A stretch of DNA of 64,000 bases. Source: Benincasa hispida (lineage: Eukaryota; Streptophyta; Magnoliopsida; Cucurbitales; Cucurbitaceae). Under the pieces are notes generated by a model. That model saw only the letters and a program-made list of their open reading frames with translations, ran no database searches and was not told the DNA's origin. A program made the translations under genes and the position numbers. Within the stretch, counting starts at the first letter, position 1, and each line of letters begins with the position of its first letter. Below are positions 22,036 through 31,518 of this stretch, one piece after another. The stretch is taken from contig NC_052358.1 in NCBI RefSeq assembly GCF_009727055.1, positions 43,630,404 through 43,694,403 on the forward strand. The letters run 5' to 3'.

Positions 22036-23835
22036 ACAAGTGATAACTGACAGAAATTCCAGTTATTATAAGCCTTTTACTTAGAATCATGAGGGCTAAT
22101 AAGTAGAAAATGTGGTGATAATATTTAGAATTTGCAAAAAATTGAGTTTTGCGACAATTAGCACCTAAATCCTCACTGACCCCAATATTATGCGTTACTC
22201 CATGCCAAAATATCTATTTTTATAACTATCGCAGGAATAAAATGCATACGTTTGAAATAAACAATCACAGACAAATGCATGCGCTGAAAGTTGGATCGTA
22301 TGCATCCATCGCATGGAAGTTGCAGTGATCGTATGCGTCCAACGCATGGAAGTTGCGGTGATCATATGCGTCCAACGCATGGAAGTTGCGGTAGTCGTAT
22401 GTGTCCATTGCAGGGAAGTTGCGGTGATCGTATGCGTCCATCGCATGGAAGTTGCAATGATCAAGCGAATACGGTAATCAATTGGAAATTGCGGCCACAG
22501 AGTAACGACCATAATAGAAGGACGATCGCAAGATGGGTAGAACACGTTGATGCTTCAGCTGAATCAAGCTCGGATGCATACCTTGGGAGTATCAATAAGA
22601 TAAGGCGATGTGACATTGCCCATACCGCGACAAAAGCATCAGTGAGCCATAACACAATCATTATAGCTGTCGGCGTTTAAACTCTATAAATAGCCTTTTG
22701 GATCTTCATTTCAAGACATCCGAATTTCTGCCTCAAGGCAGAAGTTTGTGATCACAGATGAGAGCTTGAAAGAGATTTTCAGTGAGAATTCTTCATTTCC
22801 ACAACCCAGACCGAGTGACGATTGGAGCATTCACCAGAGATAGAGCTCGAGAGAGACATCTCCACCATTCAACCATGGCACCACCGGCAGCCTTGACGTA
22901 AAGTCCTTCCTTTCCCTTCTAATCTCTGTGTTGTATTACATTTTAGCTTAAGATATTAAGATATTTTGTGATCAATGCAAATTTTAACTCCTCCATTACC
23001 GTTTTCTTCATCATCTTCATCTCTATCATAGTTTATCTTCAGCGTTTATTTATCAAAGACAATCGCATGTTTAATCGTGTAGCCTAGAGATAGGACGCAT
23101 GAAGCAACCCACCGAGATGTGTGCATTGTGCGAGTATAGTGAGTTAATCCTTTTTGCTTGGTGAAAGGCTGTAGCAACGCCTGTCTATGGGATGTTGCAT
23201 TGCTTGTCTATAAGTTAAATAGTCGTGTCTAACTGCCTGAGAAGGTAAGAGATGGAACGCACTAAAGCAAAGTTCGCATTGTTCCTAGAGATAGGCATAA
23301 TCTTATGCTCGACGCAACCATGCACTATAGAGATATAGTCATGCGGCTGACCACCGAGAGGTGTGCGACTCGTTAGTGCAATGAGCTGGGATTACTCGGG
23401 CGATTTAAGATAATAAACATTACTAGGCATTAATGGTTGTTGTGTCTCTACTTATTCTCATTGCAAGTCTTCTAATGCTCAATCTGTTTAGTTAGGAGTA
23501 GGAAGAGTGTGTACACCCTTTAAACTTCTTTCTATTTTTCTTTTCATCGCCTCAAACGCATTGCTTCACAAGAATTATTAAGTGACAAGTCCCTGTGTTC
23601 GACCACGGATTACCCGAGAAACTTGTGTTTGTGTTATACTTGGCGCAAGAGTAAGAAAACTTGTGATAGGAATGCGTGGTCATTGCATATTAGTTTAACG
23701 CATCCTCATTCCGACGCATGACCTCAGACGCATAGGTGCAAACACATAAGCCATGTCAAACGCATGAATTCATGTACAACCTCATCCGTCCTTAATAATA
23801 AATAAAACAATCCATTCCTAAATATCAACAACAAG
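22036..23835. mobile_element. Solo LTR (family B) with ACAAG target duplication
   Basis: The LTR spans 22041-23830 (TGATAACTGACAG...AATATCAACA), with TG...CA ends. ACAAG lies immediately on both sides (22036-22040 and 23831-23835), and removing the LTR plus one duplication restores the transposase frame. It shares the TGATAA(C/T)xGxCAGAAAT start and the CTCTATAAATA promoter box (22681-22691) with the repeats at 3.5 and 48.5 kb. No internal region remains, so it is a solo LTR, presumably formed by LTR-LTR recombination. Confidence 0.85.
22294..22458 (+). repeat. 33-bp tandem repeat x5 in the solo-LTR U3 region
   Basis: Five contiguous 33-bp units start at 22294, 22327, 22360, 22393 and 22426. 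Each is built around ATGCGTCCAACGCAT, an imperfect hairpin with arms ATGCG and CGCAT. Because 33 is divisible by 3 the array gives long open frames on both strands (11-residue repeats), but these are by-products. The array lies about 220 bp upstream of the TATA-like box. The related repeats at 3.5 and 48.5 kb have a single motif copy. Confidence 0.85.
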
Positions 23836-24556
23836 CAATGCAGCTAAATGCATGAACGGTGTTTTCAAAGGTGCTAGAATGTTACCAATTACTTCTTTGG
23901 TTAGGTCAACATTCTATCGCACAATACTGTATTTTGAACGCCGGAGACAAGAAATCAATGAAGCACTCAATTGTGGGGACATATATACAGAATATGCCCT
24001 AAAAAACTAAAGAGGTAGGAAAAACAAGTATCGGCACATACGATGACATCCATTGATAGGGAAAGTCAAACTTTCGAAGTACAAACCGGCATAAGTATGA
24101 TTTTTCCCTATAAAGGACAGCACACCCAAGTTTTGAGCTTGAAAGAAAGGACATGTTCTTGCAATAAGTGGCAATCATTCAAGATTCCATGCTCTCATGT
24201 AATTGCAGTTTGTAATTACATGCATATGACATACCTACCACTTATTGATGAATGCTATAAATTGTCTAATTTCAAGCGTTGTTATGAAGTCTGCTTCCAT
24301 CCAATTCAACACCCAGATTATTGGCCAGAATTATCATTTACAGAAGTTCGTCCAAATGCGGACTTATAAGAGAACAAGATAGGCCAAAAAGTACGCGCAT
24401 TCATAATGAAATGGATTGGAGAGAAGCAAGCCAAAAAGTGCGATGTACAATTTGCAAAAAAAAAAAAAAAAAGACATAACAGACGCACTTGTCCACAACG
24501 TATACTGGGTGCTTCATCATATTCAAGTCATTAGGTGTATTTTTTTTTTTACTTGT

Positions 24557-24750
24557 ATATTTTATATACTTGTATTCTTTATATACTTATATTTTTCATG
24601 TAATTGAATATTTTATGTATTTGTATTCTTTATGTATTTATATTTTTCATGTAATTGTATATGTTATGTACTTGTATTCTTTATGTACTTATAATTTTCA
24701 TGTAATTGTATATTTTATGTGCTTGTATTCCTTATGTACTTATAATGAAT
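24557..24750 (+). repeat. 51-bp tandem repeat between transposase and PMD genes
   Basis: TGTATTCTTTATGTAC followed by TTTTCATGTAATTG recurs at an exact 51-bp offset (phase points 24571, 24622, 24673, 24724), about four copies. It is AT-rich and probably lies in the transposase 3' flank. The 17-residue periodic frame it creates is not a credible protein. Confidence 0.75.
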
Positions 24751-24856
24751 TTATGTAATGAATTTATTTTATGTAATTTTATTTATTTTATGTACTTTTT
24801 ATGTATCTTTTATGTCATGAATTTTATTATGTAATGTAATTTGAACTTTTTAAGTA

Positions 24857-26605
24857 ATGGAGTCTGGTCCTTCTAATCCTATACAATTGTACCAACAAAA
24901 TACGCATCGTTCACAGACAGTATGGGATAGTTCTTCCACTGTAGTGTTGAGTTGTCGGAGAAGTGAGGCGACTACACAACATACTATCCCATTTGATCAC
25001 CGCATTATTCCATATGTTCAACAGCCAGGTTTTCTTGGGGTTGCACAAATTGGTTTCATTCAGCTTGATTGGCAACTTATTACTGCTTTAGTTGAGCTCT
25101 GGAGACCAGAAACCCACGCATTTCACCTGCCTTGTGGGGAATGTACGATTACGCTGCAGGATGTTGCCATACAATTTGGGTTATGAGTGGACGGGCAACC
25201 ATTGACAGGTTCACTACAGTATGACTGGAAGAACGTTTGTGAAAAGCTCTTAGGCGAAGGGATCAAGATTGAGTATCCCTTGGTTGGCGTCCCAGTTTCC
25301 AGAATTACCTCCTGATGCCGACGACATCAGCGTACTTAGGTACGCATGAGCATACATCCTGTAACTTATTGGAGGATTTTTATTTGCTGACAAGTCAAAT
25401 ACTCTGGTACATCTCATGTTCCTCCCACTATTGTCTGATTTCGAGCACGCGGATACGTACTCGTGGGGTGGTGCATGTCTTGCATGGTTGTATAGAGAAC
25501 TTTGTCGGGCTTCCAATGCACAAGCGTTGGAAATAGCGGGGCCACTGATACTATTACAAGTATGGGCTTATGATCGATTTCCAATTATAGCACCACAAGT
25601 CCTAGATCATCGTACACTTAGTGTCAGGTATTATTTCATTTATATATTTATTTCGTTACCATTTTATGTAAGAATATAAATTAATTGTATTTTTTATAAT
25701 TTTAGATGGAATGGTGTATTAGCTTCCTCTGAACAATCAGCAAATATGTTGCTCGTGTATAGAAAAATATTCGACATGCTGATGCACAATTAGGTAGTAA
25801 ATGTGTTTATGAATGAATATTTAAAACATTTTATATGTATACTTATTATTTTTTTTTTTTTTTAGATTATTTGGACGCCATACACACAACAGATTTGGTC
25901 ATCCTTACCTGATTATTGTCGTGATGGTGAAGACATCTGGTTGACCGTTAGCCCTTTTATATGCTTCTATATAGTAGAGTGGCATCATCCAAATAGTGTA
26001 TTGAGACAGTTCGGTCTACGAAAAATGATACTTTCGTTGTCCTATACACTCTTAGCACTACACCAGATCGATTTGAGAGGTAAGCATGACCAAGACTGAC
26101 GTCGAATCCATGCGAAATATTTATCCTACTGGCATGGACGACATGATCGTTGTGTATAGGGAGAATTAACAAATGGGCTAACTATATCAGACGACTACTT
26201 TTCCTGGTACAATTCGATAACGAGACGATTTATCACACTTGACGGCGCTTACTATTACTGCATGGTAAGAGATTTAAAATCAGACATTTTTCATATATAT
26301 GATATGAATATTGTTTAATATTTATTTTTTTATTATACAGAATAATTTTATCGGCGATGTTCAACAATATTCAGTGCATAACAACTTACTAGAATTGGGT
26401 TCAATGTGTCAGCAAACATTTGTCAACGTGTCAGCAAACATTTGTCAACGTAGAAGGTACTATTCAACAAATAAGACGACTCAATGTTGTTGACACCGAT
26501 CGAAGACGTATTCGTCGTAGACGACGGCGACAACATGGTGAACCTAATTTAGAGGGACACGAAGACAACCTCATGAGAGGTAAGGACCAGAGGGGTCGTT
26601 TTTAA
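24857..26605 (+). pseudogene. Plant mobile domain (PMD) protein gene of the MULE, broken
   Basis: Starts MESGPSNPIQLYQQNT at 24857. Exon 1 shows the PMD hallmark RIIPYVQQPGFLGVAQIGFI, then PCGECTITLQDVAIQFGL, and is cut by TGA at 25184-25186. Reading continues in other frames: FPELPPDADD-like, FLPLLSDFEHADTYSWGGAC, ALEIAGPLILLQVWAYDRFP. Introns with GT-AG ends are likely at 25628-25705, 25794-25865 and 26265-26340. Later exons carry SLPDYCRDGED, FYIVEWHHP and DLRGKHDQDWRRIHAKY. The cellular relatives MAIN and MAIL1 act in transposon silencing; TE-borne PMD copies are known in plants. A 22-bp tandem duplication (26406-26449) adds a frameshift. Confidence 0.85.
26406..26449 (+). repeat. 22-bp tandem duplication in the PMD last exon
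   Basis: TGTCAGCAAACATTTGTCAA plus CG is present twice in a row. Since 22 is not a multiple of 3 it shifts the frame of the last exon. The C-terminal Arg-rich tail (RRRIRRRRRRQHGEP) is read in the shifted frame. Confidence 0.8.
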
Positions 26606-26980
26606 ATCCCACCTTGTATCATTTTCAAATTGTAAATTAAAAAACTAATTGTAAATATTTTTTAATATCATGGTTTTTTTTTTAATGAGTGCAAGATGTT
26701 TTCATTGTAGATTAAATATATAATTAAGTTTAATAATGAAGGAATTTATAGATCAATTCCTAAAGTTTTAATATTGTTGTACATCTACGATTAAAAAAAA
26801 CAATCAACAAACTTTAAAAAAAAATAATAATAAATAAGCAAATCGTGAACCAGATCCATGAGTTTGCGTCTGACCGGTCCATGATGCTGATCTTGCCACA
26901 TGGAAATCATGTACCCGATACACGATTCCACTACCCAAATTTTGTCAATAGTTTCCCAAAACACCTATTCTTAGAAAATG

Positions 26981-27041
26981 TTTCCCTCCAACCCTATTTT
27001 TGTCATTATTTATTAAAAAAATATTATTTAAAAAAAATTCT
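26981..27041 (-). repeat. MULE right terminal inverted repeat
   Basis: The reverse complement of this segment matches the left TIR through AATAAATAATGACAAAAATA and GGGTTGGAGGGAAA. It is followed by TTATTTTGA at 27042-27050. Confidence 0.8.
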
Positions 27042-27267
27042 TTATTTTGATACCATCTTAAAATTGGAGAAATAAAATAATTATCATTCTTTTTTCTAAT
27101 GAATATGTACAATTAAGGTCTTCTTATACAGGAGAAAACCCTTTTACAAATATGGAAGAATAAAAAAAAATAAAACGATATGTTTGACAATTAACATTAT
27201 AGAAATTACAAACAGTATCAGTACATGAGGGAGAGGAAAATCAACGTCCAATATTGAAAGTTCATGA

Positions 27268-29469
27268 CTACAACTTGCTGGAGACGGGTACGTAGGTGGT
27301 GAGGCGACCCTGAGCAATAATTTTACCATTGATTTTCTTCCTAAATTCAACATTAACTACTGCAATGGTCTTTCCCATTCGCAAAACCTTGCTGTCAATC
27401 TCAATCTCCTCCTAAAACACCAGACAAAAAGAACGGGTTCAACGGGAAGGATACAAGGAAATGACTGAAGCCATGTAAAGGCAACCAAAGAAACATAACA
27501 CACTTTACCATCCATGGCTGATGTGCAAACTAAATCAGTAAATTCTTTTTTGTACATAAAGAAACTACCTTTTATCAAAACAAATCAAAGTATCAAGACC
27601 AAGACAGACAAAAATATGGCCTACCAACACAGGGAATACAAAAAAGCAAAAGAAAAAATTATAGTAACAGTTGATGCAATGTCCATTTGATCAAGGAATG
27701 AAGCAATTCTTAGATTAGCAACTCTCATTTAAGTTCTTAGATTAGCAACTCTCATTAAAGAAGCTACCTTTTATCAAAACAAATCAAAGTATCAAGACCA
27801 AGACAGACAAAAATATGGCCTACCAACACAGGGAAAACAAAAAGGCAAAAGAAAAAATTATAGTAACAGTTGATACAATGTCCATTTGATCGAGGAATGA
27901 TGCCTTAACAAATTAAGCAATGCTTAGATTAGCAACTCTCATTTAAGTTCAGGTCAGATTCCTACAATGATCATCTCTTTTCCTTTACAACTTCCATAGA
28001 ATCGTCGTCTTTCACGGATTAGCTATGTGTAGCAAATTAGGAATCCAAGAACACGATTCTTCGAAAATCTAGGGAATTCTTTACTTGTCATAATGTAGTT
28101 ATTCCTAGATCTAGGAACTGCAGACAACTCTTCTAATAGCAGTAGAGCGTGAGTGTGCCCACGTTCTCTTTCGCTTGGAAGAATTATTTTCCTTGCGACC
28201 ACTCTTGAGAATCTGTTGAATGATTAAATCCATTCAAGTCTAAAAGCTGGACGGAACTTCTTTATCCAATAATAGTTTTAAAAATAATGTCAAAATGTAT
28301 AACTATTTTTCTGTTCATTTGCGATTAGTGTCTTGAAAATGAGAATCAAGCTAATATCTAAGCGTAGTTTCATAGATGGTGCCTCTTTTGGGTTCACCAA
28401 TCTTGATCGGATCACAATTTATTTTTATTGGACCGACATCACCCGTTTGGACATACCATGTTTCATAATATGGGATTCAATCTCAAAACCAATTGGCAAT
28501 GAAAGGAGTAACTCATCTATCTTATAAATAGTGAATCCCCTTAATTTTTCCAATGTGGGATTCTCAACACCTCAGACAGTTTAGTCCAATCTTCAAATCC
28601 CCACAATTCTTCAATTATTAGCCCCAAGAATTGCTTTCTACGAAATGATAAATCATGAAAATCCACTTTATTTTCTACCCTCTTTTCATCGAGTGAGGGG
28701 AGAGTGGAATTTTACATTAGAGAGAAAAAAAAATTAATTGTGTGTTGTTCGTTACATCACCAGGTAGAAATCTGATCAATAGACAGCTTCCGTAATAAGG
28801 AGTCGAAATTTAGATTGACAATAGATGGACCAGGAATTTGAATTTCCCTATCAGTTAGTAGTAGATTTAAAAAATAATAAATAAGTAAATAATTTTTTAA
28901 AAAAATACACAACAACAAAATTAGAGACTAAGTAAAGTGATGAACATCAAAGAAACAGAAAAAGGGGAAAGTGGAACTAACGTCGGCATAAGCAGCATCC
29001 AAAAAGGAGAGGTTGACTTCGAGGGAGACTCCGGTGGAGGAAGGGCCCAAAGTCTTCACCGCTGCATGACCTAGACAATCGACGAGTAACGCCGAGGCTC
29101 CTTCGCGCAAGGAATTGTTCTCGTTCTTTATAATGGAACATGAAGCAGTAAACAGAGAAATCAATAGCCAAATAGAAAAGGCGAGTAGAGTCTCATCAGC
29201 GACTGAATCTAGAGAAGAGCTAGCGATGGATTGAATCGAAATTGCGCAAAAGAACAAGTAGGAGAAGGAGGAAAAAAAAGGCATACGAGCAAACGATCAG
29301 GAACTTTGAGAGAGCAAAGGATGCGACCAGGTTGGATGAGATCAATGCGAAGAGCAGCCAGCACAAAGAACTGGAAAAATCTGAAAGGAAGGTCATCCAT
29401 GGCGAAAGCTACCTTCCGATCATCATCACTATCAGTATGCTTCTCTACGCCTCCCTTCGTCTTCTCCAT
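27268..29469 (-). CDS. HotDog-fold acyl-CoA thioesterase, ACOT13-like (3 exons)
   Basis: Exons are 29469-29287, 29125-28982 and 27411-27268, all joined in phase 0 with GT-AG introns (donors GTATGC and GTTAGT), giving about 156 residues, typical for the family. Exon 1 has ALRIDLIQPGRILCSLKVPD, exon 2 has EGASALLVDCLGHAAVKTLG and STGVSLEVNLSFLDAAYAD, and exon 3 has KVLRMGKTIAVVNVEFRKK, ending at TAG. The family hydrolyses acyl-CoA thioesters. The usual HGG at the active-site helix reads REG here, while the following Asp (LVD) is kept, so catalysis may be altered. The start at 29469 gives family length; the Met at 29400 is an alternative. Intron 2 (about 1.57 kb) holds repeats. The gene model comes from homology memory; splicing is not proven. 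Confidence 0.85.
27561..27950. repeat. 199-bp tandem duplication in thioesterase intron 2
   Basis: A block with TTTTATCAAAACAAATCAAA and AGACAGACAAAAATATGGCC, with a downstream TAGTAACAGTTGAT, is repeated at a 199-bp offset (phase points 27568 and 27767) with few mismatches. A smaller repeat of TTAGATTAGCAACTCTCATT (twice in tandem near 27710-27755) lies between. This looks like a recent local duplication. Confidence 0.75.
28260..28640. other. Possible transposon remnant in thioesterase intron 2
   Basis: Contains a TATA-like CTTATAAATAG at 28520-28530 and the phrase CCAATGTGGGATTCTCAACA (28549-28568), which is common at promoter and end regions of plant retroelements. The short plus-strand frame (28333-28527) has no recognised domain. 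No ends or duplications were found. Confidence 0.3.
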
Positions 29470-31240
29470 CTCTCATGTCTCAATGATTATCGTATTTCTC
29501 AAAGCAAGTGTTTATTTGTTCTTCATTGTTATTTTCTAAATTAGGGGAAAAATACATTTAAAATTTTTTTAAAAATTATCCTATTCACTTTTTTTCTACT
29601 TTTGAAACTCTTTTAAATATTTTTTAATTTCCCTAAAAGTTAAAATAAGAAGAAGATGGTGAATAGTTCATTTAAAATATTGTCATGATATTTTTATTTT
29701 TTTTAAATAATTTTTTTCTAATATCCTTTTTGTGTAATTGAGATGTAAGACTGCATCTAATCATTACTCTTATAATATTGAAGATTTTTTAATCTTTTTA
29801 ATTCTTCCATATTCGATTTCACGAAAAAAAGTGTCCCAGATTTAACTAAATTCAGATTCCTTAATTCATTTCAACTATCCATACAGGACAAATGATTTCA
29901 CAGGGTCAAAATTTGTAATATTACTTATTCTTGATATTTTGTAAATATTTCAAAACTATTTTTTATTTTTAAGCTAAAACCTTTTTACAATTTGTTAATA
30001 GAAATTAAGATTTAGAATTGTGTGACGACCTAAAATGAAAATTTTAATTGTCACCTATTTTAAGTCTACGTATCAAATTATAATATAGTTTAAAACGACC
30101 TTGATTGAATATGAAATTTATTTTCAATTCTTTTAGGTTCTAAGAGATCGTTCTAATTCAATTTAGAATTTAGAGGACCGAACTATGATAAAAACTTATA
30201 CTAAAATCTGTCACATTTCAATTAAGATGACGAGGCCGAAAGAAGGGGGGGGGGGCGAAACTATTTTCACAAATTGTTCCAAGGGTACTGTTTCTGAGCC
30301 TCCTCATTGATCCAAATGATCTATAACTAAAGAGGGCAAGGCCATTATAGTGGCAGATTAGGGAAAATAAATGATGGAAGAATAGAAAAGGAATGGCCAT
30401 GCAAGAAGATACTTAGGCAGGGTACAATTTTTTTCATGGCCTTGCTTTAATTATTGAAAACATATTATAAATTGGAATATCCTTTTTAAATAAGATATTG
30501 AACACTAAACAATAAACCTCCGTTTTACATCAAGAGAAGTTAGATGAAAATTTGCATTCCATTGATGTTCACTAGACTTGAGGAAAGGAGTCTATATTAT
30601 TATTGTTGTTTTAATAAATAAGGAATTAAATTTCTAACCTCAAAATGATTCAAACCAAAAGGATGATAATTATAGCATATACCTCTTTTTTATTTGAAAC
30701 CCAACTATCAATAAAGTATAAATCCAATCTCTAAACTTTTGAAAACTATTTACTTTAATCTTAAAATTTTGTTAAAACTTAGATGGAGATTTGAGGAGCA
30801 TATATTTTTTTAACTCTAGATGTGTTGAATAAAATAAAGATTAAAATGTCAACTACCAACGAATCAAAATAGTGAACGACAAAAATTTTGAACGAAAAAT
30901 GACTTTAGATTTTTTAGTGTGGTTAACTTATTTGATAGATTAAACATCGTTAGGAAGTTAACAAAATTTTAATAGCAAAAACCTGTAAGCATTTTTTTAA
31001 AAAAATTTCAGACTATAACAAATATTTTAAAAATGTAAAAACCAAAATAGAACAATATTCAAAATTTATAGACCATAATAACAATGAACATGCAAATAAA
31101 CACGGTTTTATTTCTGTCACTAGTTACTTAAAAAAGAAGTTAAAGGTTATTCTACAAAATAATTTTAGAATTAAAAATCCATTTTTACGTTCACCTAAGT
31201 AACCTAAAATATTCCAACTGAACTCAATCGATCGAGAAAG
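29470..31240. other. AT-rich intergenic region between thioesterase and SGS3
   Basis: Presumed promoter side of the thioesterase gene. It contains a run of 11 G at 30245-30255 in otherwise AT-rich DNA. No coding sequence, tRNA or clear transposon ends are seen. The segment nearest SGS3 (about 31240-31518) is probably its 3' UTR. Confidence 0.5.
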
Positions 31241-31518
31241 CTATCCCCTAAGGTGCAGTTTAATCTTTAAATGGAAAAACGTTATCATTATATACCACAG
31301 TAGGCAGAGTCATAACGTGTTCAGAAGCTCAACCAAAACCCTAAGATTCAACCGTTTTTGGTTTATCCTATACCGCTGTGTTTGAGAATAGCATAAGTTA
31401 GGAGAGGAAAACAGATTGTGACTCTCCTCAGTAGATACCGTTCTTAGTTGCAAGCAAAGGACTATCATCATCCCATGTAAAACACTTTCTTACCTTCACC
31501 ATTGCCTCGACCCGACCC

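Larger units (their letters stand above)
20721..24530 (+). pseudogene. MuDR-type MULE transposase, broken by a solo LTR
   Basis: The N-terminal MuDR DNA-binding region is at 20721-21110 (GMLFNTKEDLQLTVKKYCVT; WYVKCKSWSDGC), ending at a TAG where Trp is expected. The DDE domain includes PLIQIDGTHPYRKYKGQLLT (first Asp, about 21540-21600), GICLISDKHKGI (second Asp, about 21721) and YHRYCLRHVASNF. After the solo LTR (22041-23830) comes a CMNGVFKGARMLPIT stretch. The SWIM zinc finger is CSCNKWQSFKIPCSHV (24159-24206). The C-terminal knuckle is CTICKK...HNRRTC, with a poly-A expansion at 24457-24473. The frame starts at TTG with no ATG in phase. Several frameshifts and stops mean no active enzyme. 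Confidence 0.88.
19525..27041 (+). mobile_element. Mutator-like element (MULE) with transposase and PMD genes
   Basis: Terminal inverted repeats of about 60 bp share GACAAAAATAGGGTTGGAGG (left 19560-19579; right as reverse complement near 26984-27003). The flanks TTATTTTGG (19516-19524) and TTATTTTGA (27042-27050) agree at 8 of 9 positions, as expected for a 9-bp MULE duplication. Inside are a broken transposase gene, a broken PMD gene in the same direction, subterminal palindromes and a nested solo LTR. The 7.5-kb element ends 226 bp beyond the thioesterase stop codon. Both genes are broken, so it is no longer autonomous. Confidence 0.82.

Noticed and set aside
22294..22458. CRISPR-like array
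   Set aside because: Units are contiguous without spacers, and the host is a plant nuclear genome.
22195..22680. Protein of 11-residue repeats on either strand
   Set aside because: Arises because the 33-bp minisatellite is a multiple of 3; it sits in a solo LTR upstream of the promoter box.
24489..24758. Tyr/Leu-rich 89-residue frame
   Set aside because: Created by the 51-bp AT-rich repeat; not a plausible protein.
28333..28527. 64-residue frame in the thioesterase intron
   Set aside because: No domain, opposite strand to the gene, and near a probable transposon remnant.
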